From contig JASGCO010000005.1 of the NCBI GenBank assembly GCA_030054095.1, positions 124,001 to 188,000 on the forward strand: DNA of 64,000 bases. The letters are read 5' to 3'. The DNA comes from Sediminibacterium sp. (lineage in GTDB: Bacteria; Bacteroidota; Bacteroidia; B-17B0; Aurantibacillaceae). The notes below the pieces were generated by a model. The model saw only the letters and a list, made by a program, of their open reading frames with translations, was not told the origin of the DNA and did no database searches. The translations under genes and the position numbers were made by a program. Below are positions 44,224 to 51,043 of the stretch, in pieces; position 1 is the first letter of the stretch, and each line of letters begins with the position of its first letter.

Positions 44224-44896
44224 ACAGTCAATCATTATACTGCTGTTGGTTATTGCTTTCTATAGTAAGACAATTGCTCAGGACATTGATGATGACGCCG
44301 CATTGTGGATGACCTTAAACGCGGAAAAGACACTAAATGAAAAGTTAAGTATTCATGTGGGACAGCAGTTGCGAATGAACAATAATTTTGCAGATGCCGG
44401 ACAATTTACAACAACAGTTGGCGGACAATATAAAGTTAGAAAAGGAATAAGGGTATCAGCTGATTACGCTTTCCGTCAGCGCCGCCGTCTGGATGCGTCT
44501 TATAGCTTACGCCATCAGTTTTTTATTTCCGTCTTCCTGAGGAAGAAAATAAACCGGTTTACAATTGTGTATCGTAACCGGACACAGGCTCAGTATAATG
44601 ATTGGCTAACGAGTGAAAACGGGGCTGCTCCACGACTATATAACAGGAATAAATTAACCATTAAGCGGGAATTGAATAAAAAGTGGGAAGTGTATCTGGC
44701 GGGAGAACTTAACCTTCCCATTAGACAACCACAACGCCTTAGTATAGACAGAAGCCGTCTTTTTACGGGAATGATTTATACTTTTTCTCGCCGCTTAGAT
44801 CTGGAAGCTTATTTTATGTTGCAACGGCGTTATACATACACAGACAAGGCCCGACGTGATTTTGTGTATGGCCTTACGCTCAATTATTCTTTTTAA
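44216..44896 (+). CDS. DUF2490 outer-membrane beta-barrel protein
   Basis: 226 aa from the ATG at 44216, which gives a signal peptide (SIIILLLVIAFYSKTIAQ); a longer frame from 44174 would bury it. The mature part is alternating beta strands: KLSIHVGQQLRMNNNF, RKGIRVSADYAFRQRR, RFTIVYRNRTQAQYND, YNRNKLTIKRELNKKWEVYLAGELN, ending in Phe (TLNYSF), as expected for an outer-membrane barrel. A second DUF2490 protein is at 54907. Last gene of the operon. Confidence 0.85.
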   Translation: MRKQSIIILLLVIAFYSKTIAQDIDDDAALWMTLNAEKTLNEKLSIHVGQQLRMNNNFADAGQFTTTVGGQYKVRKGIRVSADYAFRQRRRLDASYSLRHQFFISVFLRKKINRFTIVYRNRTQAQYNDWLTSENGAAPRLYNRNKLTIKRELNKKWEVYLAGELNLPIRQPQRLSIDRSRLFTGMIYTFSRRLDLEAYFMLQRRYTYTDKARRDFVYGLTLNYSF

Positions 44897-45290
44897 TTCT
44901 CATTTTTTCTTCAGTGCCAATGTAATCTGGGTTAAACCTAACAAACAAATTAATCCATACAAGGCGTGATTTGCGGAACACCCAGGGGGATAGGAAAAGA
45001 ATCAGTAAAGAGTAACAAATCAGAAAGGGGAGCACATTCAACCCTGCCCAAACCACCAGTATCAGGAACAGCCCAATGCCAATACCAACAGATAGACCAT
45101 AACTAACGTACATGGCGCCGTAGTAGAAGCCCACTTCTCTAACAAAATCTTCCTGACAATAACTACAATGGCTGTGTATTTTGTCAAAGTGTTTAAGCCG
45201 GTAAGGGTTACCGTCAATAAAGAAGGATCCTTTATGACAGCATGGACACTTATTAAAAAGAATGGAGTATAAACGAGTAGCTTTAAACAT
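44880..45290 (-). CDS. DUF983 membrane protein
   Basis: 136 aa from the ATG at 45290 (a start at 45308 would add six residues). NKCPCCHKGSFF and HSHCSYCQEDF are two CxxC-type pairs, probably a metal site, followed by the DUF983 core FVREVGFYYGAMYVSYGLSV and two further TM segments. Function unknown. It overlaps the convergent DUF2490 gene by 17 nt. Confidence 0.88.
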   Translation of the reverse strand: MFKATRLYSILFNKCPCCHKGSFFIDGNPYRLKHFDKIHSHCSYCQEDFVREVGFYYGAMYVSYGLSVGIGIGLFLILVVWAGLNVLPFLICYSLLILFLSPWVFRKSRLVWINLFVRFNPDYIGTEEKMRIKKNN

Positions 45291-45352
45291 GTCTAAAGTT
45301 AAGTGCATTTAAAGAGATAATAAAAACATGAACATAAAACAGTTCCATGTAA

Positions 45353-45381
45353 TAAAAAGGCCCGGTTAATAACCAGACCTT
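45353..45381 (-). terminator. Terminator after the YbjN-like gene
   Basis: On the minus strand AAGGTCTGGTT and AACCGGGCCTT form an 11 bp stem (two G-U pairs) with a 3 nt loop, followed by TTTTT. Confidence 0.85.
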
Positions 45382-45407
45382 GCAGATAGTTGTTTGTTCA
45401 TTTAAAA

Positions 45408-45866
45408 TTAACCCGCTCGTCCACCCGAAGTAGTGTCAGTTTTAGGATCCCAACTACCTTTAAATTTAAAGTCCAGTTTGCTCCAGTACTCGCTGCTATA
45501 AGCCGCTACACGATCAATGGCACGGTCAATTTCTCCCTGATCAATTCCTGCCGCTTCCCGCAAGTGTAAAACATAAAACCAATTATCTTTTTTACAGATG
45601 GAAGTATTGTAAAGGTTATAGTTGATTTCAAGAAGATCCAGGAAAAATTGCTCCCGGTTTCTGTCGGGCATGGCCATTAATGGGCTCATTACCTGAAAAT
45701 ACCAGCGATCAGGAGTTGTTTCAAAATTAAATACATCCAGCCAAACAGTGGCGTCTTTAATTTTTAAAGACCATTGTCCTTTTTTTTGCCCGCGGCAGGC
45801 TGCAGGATCGACCTTTAGACCGCTGATACTTGTTTCTACAAGGCTTGCAATTTCATCAAACGTCAT
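45408..45866 (-). CDS. YbjN-like protein
   Basis: 152 aa, cytoplasmic. Its arrangement (alpha helix, beta sheet WSLKIKDATVWLDVF, WYFQVMSPLMAMP, FFLDLLEINYNLYNTSICKKDNWFYVLHLREA, then a helix with EIDRAIDRVAAYSSEYWSKL) matches the YbjN/type III secretion chaperone-like fold. YbjN-type proteins are linked to stress responses in enterobacteria; role here unknown. It has its own terminator and a 105 bp upstream interval. Confidence 0.75.
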   Translation of the reverse strand: MTFDEIASLVETSISGLKVDPAACRGQKKGQWSLKIKDATVWLDVFNFETTPDRWYFQVMSPLMAMPDRNREQFFLDLLEINYNLYNTSICKKDNWFYVLHLREAAGIDQGEIDRAIDRVAAYSSEYWSKLDFKFKGSWDPKTDTTSGGRAG

Positions 45867-45971
45867 GACATTAAGATTTAATTAATAATAGATTAGTAAC
45901 TAAATTAGTAATTATTCAATAAATAGCAACGAATCTGACAAGTATTTGCAGCAATGATTTTTAACAGTAAA

Positions 45972-46154
45972 TCAGTATTTGAAGCGATCGTACCAAGCAC
46001 GTTTAAAGGCTAAAATTGAATTGGCTCTTTTCCATTTATACTTCCTCAAAAGAATGCCCGTAGCTTTGGCTATACCGATGATTTTTTCCTTGTCTAAACA
46101 AAAAATAGCACCATGTAATTTGCATCTTTTGGATCCGGAATTCGTGTCAGACAT
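45972..46154 (-). CDS. Small basic protein, translationally coupled to kynA
   Basis: 60 aa, rich in Lys/Arg with three Cys/His positions near the N-terminus (KRCKLHGAIFCLDKEK). Its ATG overlaps the kynA stop (8 nt overlap, ATGTCTGA), supporting real translation. No family recognised. It may be an accessory of the globin-kynA operon. Confidence 0.6.
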   Translation of the reverse strand: MSDTNSGSKRCKLHGAIFCLDKEKIIGIAKATGILLRKYKWKRANSILAFKRAWYDRFKY

Positions 46155-47079
46155 CTGAAAAAGGCATGTGTTCTTTATCTCCCCAATGAAGAATTTCTTC
46201 TTCTGACCAAAGACCCGGGAAAAATTTGCGTTGTTGGAATTGAGGGTGCAGATATTTTTTCCATTCCGATCCGCCGGTAGCGGCCTGATTTTCCCCTTTT
46301 TTATCCAGATAGTGCTTTGCCGTATTCAGGTGAACTAATGGCCAACTTATATTGTACAAGTAGTCAAATGTTTTAAGTGCCTGTATCAATTCCTGTGACG
46401 GCTTCTCTAGTTTCATGAAGCACTCTTCCAGTGTTTTACCTTTTACAGAGGTGGCTATACCTATAAACCTGTCCAGGTATTTTTCCTCAAATTGTTTTAA
46501 GGTGAGGGTTTTGGCTCCGGTTTTCCGGTTAGTCCCTGCGTCTTTCCAGTATATATGATTAAAGTAATCAGATGTGTCTGAGTTTTCGGGAAGGAGTGGC
46601 TTGCCTTCCAGGTTCACAAGATTTTCTAATCGTGTACAGTAGAGCTCTATATATCTGAATTGTGCGCTTTGAAATCCACTGGCTGGCGCAAGGCTAACCC
46701 TAAATGTATTGTAATCATCGTAATCCATCCCGTCGCGCATTACATCAAAGGAGTTAATAAGCATATTGGTATAACGTATTAGCCGGGAGACTTTATTCAT
46801 TAGGAAGGTATCAGTAACCGTTGTGCTAAATACAATTTGCTTGACTTCGTGTAACATTAGTTTGAGAAACAGTTCCGTGATCTGGTGGTACATGATAAAG
46901 ACCTCCTCGTCTTTAAAATCGGTACGCGGTTTCTGAAGACTCAGTAAGGTTTCCACCTCAATGTAATCCCAGTAATTCAGTGGTTTAGCATGTAGCAAAC
47001 CGTTCATATACGTATCCGGATTTTCGCCAAGTGCGTGGTATTTGGCTTCCAGTTTCTGAAGAATTGTTTTATTTTCCAT
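46147..47079 (-). CDS. kynA: Tryptophan 2,3-dioxygenase
   Basis: 310 aa heme enzyme that opens the indole ring of tryptophan to N-formylkynurenine. Signatures: NYWDYIEVETLLSLQKPRTDFKDEEVFIMYHQITELFLKLMLHEV, SFDVMRDGMDYDDYNTFRVSLAPASGFQSAQFRYIELY, and the C-terminal heme-ligand region WPLVHLNTAKHYL with GGSEWKKYL. No kynureninase or formamidase is adjacent. It is inside an operon with a truncated globin, which may protect it from nitric oxide; NO is a known inhibitor of heme dioxygenases. Confidence 0.96.
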   Translation of the reverse strand: MENKTILQKLEAKYHALGENPDTYMNGLLHAKPLNYWDYIEVETLLSLQKPRTDFKDEEVFIMYHQITELFLKLMLHEVKQIVFSTTVTDTFLMNKVSRLIRYTNMLINSFDVMRDGMDYDDYNTFRVSLAPASGFQSAQFRYIELYCTRLENLVNLEGKPLLPENSDTSDYFNHIYWKDAGTNRKTGAKTLTLKQFEEKYLDRFIGIATSVKGKTLEECFMKLEKPSQELIQALKTFDYLYNISWPLVHLNTAKHYLDKKGENQAATGGSEWKKYLHPQFQQRKFFPGLWSEEEILHWGDKEHMPFSDV

Positions 47080-47080
47080 A

Positions 47081-47518
47081 TCAGGGGTTAAATAGTGTTA
47101 TTCCATATAAAAAGAGACACGCAGATTTAATGACTTCGCCTGACACATAGTAAATGTGAACGAAGGAGTCTGGCAGCGTTTCGCCTCGTATTAGTTTAGT
47201 GGCTCTTTCATCCAATATCGGGAGGAGCCATACAGTTTGTAAGATTAAAATGGAGAAGGTAATCCATAATAGTACGGTAAGCGCCCCCTGCCATAGAGAA
47301 GTATGTTTAAAAAGACAAAGAACAATAATGGTGGCAAATACCCACTCAACGGTGTTTAAAGCATTAAATACTTTTCGGCCTATGCTAACGCCAACGGCTA
47401 GGGTTATACCAGGTGCCCTGAATTTAATCCACGCCTCCATGAAACTAATGGCGCAAACAAATCCAAGCCATAAAAAAACAGCTACCAATACACCCGGGAG
47501 TTTTACAGAGTAACTCAT
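47081..47518 (-). CDS. Hypothetical four-TM membrane protein
   Basis: 145 aa with TM segments at about residues 8-28, 53-72, 78-98 and 122-142. A charged loop RATKLIRGETLPDSF lies before the last segment. Unknown family. It overlaps the globin gene by 4 nt at its start and precedes kynA by 1 nt, so it is transcribed with both. It may transport or sense something linked to heme or NO, but this is a guess from context. Confidence 0.75.
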   Translation of the reverse strand: MSYSVKLPGVLVAVFLWLGFVCAISFMEAWIKFRAPGITLAVGVSIGRKVFNALNTVEWVFATIIVLCLFKHTSLWQGALTVLLWITFSILILQTVWLLPILDERATKLIRGETLPDSFVHIYYVSGEVIKSACLFLYGITLFNP

Positions 47519-47910
47519 CCTGGGAAATTTTCAGGTTTGTTTTTAAAATAGTCTATTTTATGTCTGAACATTTCCGCCATCTTAGAAGCTCGCCAAATAG
47601 CTTCATTAGCTTTTTCGCCCTCAAACAATTCCGCTACGGTATCTTTGAAAAGGGTTAACCATCGATCAAAATGGGAAGAATCTACTGGTAAACGGGCGTG
47701 AGGAGCAAAGGGACTTCCGTGGTAGCTATGAACGTTAAGTAAAACGGTTTCCCAGAAACAATACATTTTTTCCAGATGTTCGGGCCAGCGCCCCTGTATT
47801 TTAGTATTGAAAATATTGCCTAATAAAGAATCTGTTTTAACTTTTCCATAAAACGTATCTACCAGCAGGATGATGTCTTCGCGGGTACTTATATCTTTTA
47901 GGGAGCACAT
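47515..47910 (-). CDS. Group III truncated hemoglobin
   Basis: 131 aa. It matches truncated globins of the P group: the N-terminal STREDIILLVDTFYGKV, the B-E region LGNIFNTKIQGRWPEHLEKMYCFWETVLLN, and HARLPVDSSHFDRWLTLFKDTVAELF where the proximal His lies in DSSHFDRW. The likely role is nitric oxide binding or detoxification. Operon between two membrane proteins; the Rrf2 regulator lies upstream. Confidence 0.9.
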   Translation of the reverse strand: MCSLKDISTREDIILLVDTFYGKVKTDSLLGNIFNTKIQGRWPEHLEKMYCFWETVLLNVHSYHGSPFAPHARLPVDSSHFDRWLTLFKDTVAELFEGEKANEAIWRASKMAEMFRHKIDYFKNKPENFPG

Positions 47911-47911
47911 G

Positions 47912-48244
47912 TTATAAATTCAAAATAAGCAAGATGGTGTTAACAGCAATACTACCATAAAAAGCCAACAGGCACCATTTTGCATGAGCCTGAGCAATAA
48001 ACATAGAGTTGCTGGCCATGGTTACAGCTGCGCAACCCACTAACATCAGGTCATTGCCTTTGTTTTGCAAAATATACATACAGGCCGCCGCGCCAAGACA
48101 ACTTTGTAGGGTCAGGTAAATAGTCATCCAGCCAAAACGGGCCGCTTCAAATTTTTCAGCCTGTCGGTTAAACCATCCGTCTAATGTAAAAGGCGCTTTT
48201 GCAGCAGCGGGTTTAATTTTTAAAGAGTGATCTGATGTCTTCAT
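47912..48244 (-). CDS. Hypothetical small membrane protein
   Basis: 110 aa with three hydrophobic segments (about residues 42-58, 68-84 and 90-108) after a basic N-terminus. It is the first gene of the globin-kynA operon, 1 nt before the globin gene. No known family. The sequence YILQNKGNDLMLVGCAAVTMASNSMFIAQAHAKW is conserved-looking but not recognised. Confidence 0.72.
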   Translation of the reverse strand: MKTSDHSLKIKPAAAKAPFTLDGWFNRQAEKFEAARFGWMTIYLTLQSCLGAAACMYILQNKGNDLMLVGCAAVTMASNSMFIAQAHAKWCLLAFYGSIAVNTILLILNL

Positions 48245-48263
48245 GGAGTTTAATTAATATATT

Positions 48264-48280
48264 AAGATCTTTTTATCCTT
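48264..48280. promoter_or_regulatory. Candidate Rrf2 operator before the globin operon
   Basis: AAGATCTTTTTATCCTT on the plus strand (AAGGATAAAAAGATCTT on the minus strand) shares AAGGATAA and a TCyTT end with the palindrome in front of rrf2 (48765-48782). It lies about 20 nt before the 48244 start codon. Confidence 0.4.
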
Positions 48281-48297
48281 TATTATTTTAAATTTTT

Positions 48298-48732
48298 TTA
48301 TCGCTGCAAAAAGGTTAAACCCTTTCCTAATCCCGAAGCCAATTCTGTCACAGTGGTTTTTTCCAGCATGTTCTTTAGTTCTTCCCGAATAGCTTTAAAT
48401 TTATGGTGCACGGGACATGGTTTTCGTTCAGAACAATCTTTTAACCCAAGCCCACAGCCTTTATAAATGCGGTCGCCGTCTATCGCATAAACAATTTGAC
48501 TTAAACGGAGGTGTTGTAATTTCTTTTTCTCAATGCTGAACCCCCCTGATGGACCTTTAACCGAATCAATGAGCTGATCTTTACTGAGCTGCTGAAGTAT
48601 TTTAGCGGTGAAAGCTTCTGGCGAATCTATGGCGCCCGCAATATCTTTAAGGCTTACACGTTGCCCTGATTCCGATTTAACAGCGATGTAAATCGAAGCA
48701 CGAATAGCATATTCACAGGCTTTAGAGAACAT
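48298..48732 (-). CDS. Rrf2-family transcriptional regulator with three Cys (NsrR/IscR-like)
   Basis: 144 aa winged-helix regulator. The N-terminus is MFSKACEYAIRASIYIA, the recognition region SPEAFTAKILQQLSKDQLIDSVKGPSGGFSI. Cys93, Cys100 and Cys106 (C-x6-C-x5-C) resemble the Fe-S ligands of NsrR and IscR, so it likely senses NO or iron-sulfur state. It lies 53 nt before an operon containing a truncated globin, consistent with nitrosative-stress control, and its own promoter overlaps a palindrome. Confidence 0.9.
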   Translation of the reverse strand: MFSKACEYAIRASIYIAVKSESGQRVSLKDIAGAIDSPEAFTAKILQQLSKDQLIDSVKGPSGGFSIEKKKLQHLRLSQIVYAIDGDRIYKGCGLGLKDCSERKPCPVHHKFKAIREELKNMLEKTTVTELASGLGKGLTFLQR

Positions 48733-48742
48733 AAAACTGGCG

Positions 48743-48773
48743 CAAAGCTATGTAAAAAGAATTAAAGGACAAA
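48743..48773 (-). promoter_or_regulatory. Predicted promoter of the Rrf2 gene
   Basis: On the minus strand TTTTG (about 48773-48770) is followed after 19 nt by TAGCTTTG (48750-48743), an exact TAnnTTTG. The start would be about 4 nt before the ATG, so the transcript would be nearly leaderless. Confidence 0.75.
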
Positions 48774-48782
48774 ATTATCCTT
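48765..48782. promoter_or_regulatory. Near-palindrome over the rrf2 -33 box
   Basis: AAGGACAAAATTATCCTT: seven of nine positions are symmetric, and it covers the TTTTG -33 element. This fits autorepression by Rrf2. A related sequence precedes the globin operon. Confidence 0.5.
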
Positions 48783-49306
48783 TATTTTTTATTGAGCAGG
48801 GCTACAATTTCTTCATGTTGTTGAAGAAGAGCGTAGTCAAGGGCGGTTTTACCAAACCTGTCTTTTTGTGCTGTGTGGATATTGTACTTTAATAGGAGAC
48901 GGACGATATTGGCGTGTCCGAAGGTGGCCGCAAAAAACAGGGCATTAGCCCCATTGTAATTAGTGGTATTGGGATTGGCTCCTTTTTCGAGAAGCAAAGC
49001 AACTGTTTTCTCATATCCCCTGAAACACGCTCCCATTAAGGCGGTATTACCGGATGGGTCAGTTTGTTCCGGATTGGTTTTATGTAAAAGTAGGAAAGAG
49101 ACAACATCGTAGCTATTGTGGTAAGCAGCCAGTGTTAGCAAGGAATGACCCATGGAAGATACGGTATCTGTCCGGCCACCGTTGGCGACATAAATGGTAA
49201 CGGCATTAAGTTCATTGCTTCTGGCGGCGTCAAATATATTCTGGGTCTGAGCACGCGCCGCAGCTAGCGAAAGACAGAAAAGTAAAAAGAACAATGAGTG
49301 TTTCAT
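48782..49306 (-). CDS. Exported ankyrin-repeat protein next to catalase
   Basis: 174 aa with a signal peptide (SLFFLLFCLSLAAARAQ). About four ankyrin repeats: NAVTIYVANGGRTDTVSSMGHSLLTLAAYHNS, DVVSFLLLHKTNPEQTDPSGNTALMGACFRGY, KTVALLLEKGANPNTTNYNGANALFFAATFGH, NIVRLLLKYNIHTAQKDRFGKTALDYAL. Ankyrin proteins encoded beside catalase genes occur in Pseudomonas (AnkB) and Campylobacter, where they aid catalase activity, partly via heme. It follows katA after 53 nt, with a terminator-like hairpin between. Confidence 0.88.
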   Translation of the reverse strand: MKHSLFFLLFCLSLAAARAQTQNIFDAARSNELNAVTIYVANGGRTDTVSSMGHSLLTLAAYHNSYDVVSFLLLHKTNPEQTDPSGNTALMGACFRGYEKTVALLLEKGANPNTTNYNGANALFFAATFGHANIVRLLLKYNIHTAQKDRFGKTALDYALLQQHEEIVALLNKK

Positions 49307-49316
49307 ATATCAAACG

Positions 49317-49342
49317 AATTAAAACCGGGCGCTTAGGCCCGG
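49317..49342 (-). terminator. Terminator between katA and the ankyrin gene
   Basis: On the minus strand CCGGGC and GCCCGG form a 6 bp stem with a 6 nt loop, followed by TTTTAATT. It would partly separate katA from the ankyrin gene. Confidence 0.7.
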
Positions 49343-49359
49343 CTGATGGTACTACTGTT

Positions 49360-50886
49360 TTATTTTTTTGGCATCATGTATTTTTCCACGTCTTCACGCG
49401 AAATACTCAGAGCTTTTGACAGGCGGATGCCGAGGTCACGGTCGGCCATATAAAAGTACCCAACCATGATGCTCTTAACTTCTTTGCTTTCTACAGCGCC
49501 TAAATCGCCACTTAAGTTTTTAACCAGATTGGATTTGTTTGTCTCATCCAAACTCCGGTAAAATTCACCGGCTTGTTGAAAATTGTTTTGTTTGGTGATT
49601 TTAGTTTGAGCGAGACTTACATCTCCGTAACGGGCAGCGGAATGCTTTTCTTTTTCACGTTCGGGTTTATCTTCTGTGCGCGAGGGTTGATAATTTACAT
49701 TGGAGCGCGTCCCTTTGTTGCTAAAAGATCCGTCCTGATTATTAGAGTTGGTTTTTGTGAGTGGAGCGTTTACAGGTAACTGCTGAAAGTTGGCACCAAT
49801 GCGATACCGGTGTGTATCAAAATACGAGAATAACCGCCCTTGTAGTAATTTATCTTCCGAAGGTTCAATGCCGGGAACAAGGCTGGCGGGAGAAAAGGCG
49901 GATTGTTCGGTGTATTCGAAAAAATTGTCGGGAATTTTATTCAGCGTCATGGTTCCTACCAATGTTAGAGGAGCATCTTTTTCGTTCCATATTTTTGTTG
50001 CATCCAGTGGATAATAATCCAGTTTCTCAAAATCGGATGCTTTCAACATTTGTACATATAAATCCCACTTAGGAAAATTTCCCTTTTTTATAGTATTGTA
50101 AAGATCTACAGTAGCATGCTGAAAATCACTACCCTGTATTTTGGCGGCTTCTTCCACGCTCAAATTCCGTTCGCCCTGTAACGATTTCCACGTATATTTT
50201 ACATAAACGACTTCATTCTTAGCATTAATCCATTTGAACGCGTGTACGCTGGAGCCATTCATTTCGCGATAGCTGGCAGGTATGCCATAGTCGGAATAAA
50301 CCCGCGTAAGCATGTGTGTAGCTTCCGGAATATGTGAAAAAAAGTCGAAGAACCGGTTAGGATCCTGCTTATTTGTTATTGGCGATGGTTTTAAAGAATG
50401 CACCATGTCCGGAAACTTTATAGCGTCGCGGATAAAAAAGACAGGAAGGTTGTTCCCAACAATGTCGTAATTCCCTTCTTCGGTATAAAATTTTGTGGCA
50501 AAGCCCCTTGGGTCTCTAAGTGTTTCGGGAGAGCCTTGTCCGTGTACAACCGTTGAAAAGCGCACAAAAACAGGTGTTTGCTTCCCTGCGCGGTTAAACA
50601 AGGCCGCTTTCGTGAAGGCAGACATATCCGCCTTGCACTCGAAAACGCCATGAACGCCTGCGCCCCGCGCATGAACAACCCGTTCCGGAATACGCTCGCG
50701 GTCAAAAGCGGCCAGTTTTTCAACGAGGTGGATGTCTTCCAGCAAAACGGGCCCCTCATTGCCAATGGTTAGTGAGTTCTGATTATCGCCTACCGGCGCG
50801 CCATTATTTGTGGTTAATGGTTTTTGAGCGAATGTTATCTGAAGCGAAAACAGAAGCCCGGTTAAAGTTAAAGATGTAGCTTTCAT
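49360..50886 (-). CDS. katA: Exported catalase (monofunctional, heme)
   Basis: 508 aa small-subunit catalase with a signal peptide (TLTGLLFSLQITFAQ), so it acts in the periplasm. The catalytic His lies in RVVHARGAGVHGVFE; the catalytic Asn region is YDIVGNNLPVFFIRD; the proximal heme Tyr is in LFSYFDTHRYRIG. All essential residues are present. The Bacteroidota -7 box TAAGTTTG lies at 50972-50979 and the OxyR operator directly upstream of it, so peroxide induction is likely. Transcribed away from oxyR. Confidence 0.95.
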   Translation of the reverse strand: MKATSLTLTGLLFSLQITFAQKPLTTNNGAPVGDNQNSLTIGNEGPVLLEDIHLVEKLAAFDRERIPERVVHARGAGVHGVFECKADMSAFTKAALFNRAGKQTPVFVRFSTVVHGQGSPETLRDPRGFATKFYTEEGNYDIVGNNLPVFFIRDAIKFPDMVHSLKPSPITNKQDPNRFFDFFSHIPEATHMLTRVYSDYGIPASYREMNGSSVHAFKWINAKNEVVYVKYTWKSLQGERNLSVEEAAKIQGSDFQHATVDLYNTIKKGNFPKWDLYVQMLKASDFEKLDYYPLDATKIWNEKDAPLTLVGTMTLNKIPDNFFEYTEQSAFSPASLVPGIEPSEDKLLQGRLFSYFDTHRYRIGANFQQLPVNAPLTKTNSNNQDGSFSNKGTRSNVNYQPSRTEDKPEREKEKHSAARYGDVSLAQTKITKQNNFQQAGEFYRSLDETNKSNLVKNLSGDLGAVESKEVKSIMVGYFYMADRDLGIRLSKALSISREDVEKYMMPKK

Positions 50887-50971
50887 ATACTGTTAAATTA
50901 AACGTGCGGTTTTTAGTTTCTGTTTAACTGATGGCGGCTCTGCGCAGCAACTCCGTTAAACAAGTGCATTG

Positions 50972-50979
50972 CAAACTTA
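50972..50979 (-). promoter_or_regulatory. -7 box of katA
   Basis: Plus-strand CAAACTTA is TAAGTTTG on the minus strand, exact TAnnTTTG. No TTG lies at the usual -33 position; instead the OxyR operator starts 24 nt upstream, as at activator-dependent promoters. The leader would be about 80 nt. Confidence 0.7.
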
Positions 50980-51002
50980 TGCTAAAGCCGTTAATAGATA
51001 TA

Positions 51003-51039
51003 ACTGAAAATAACTATCTTTATAATAGATACTATCTAT
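51003..51039. promoter_or_regulatory. OxyR operator between katA and oxyR
   Basis: 51025-51039 reads ATAGATACTATCTAT, a full match to the OxyR half-site ATAGntnnnanCTAT and a perfect 7-bp palindrome. Exactly 7 nt upstream lies a second, partial half-site (51003-51017) that keeps the anCTAT side. Spacing and orientation follow the classical 37-bp OxyR site. TATCTTTA at 51015-51022, a possible oxyR -7 box, lies inside it, so OxyR would repress its own gene while activating katA. Confidence 0.85.
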
Positions 51040-51043
51040 TGAA

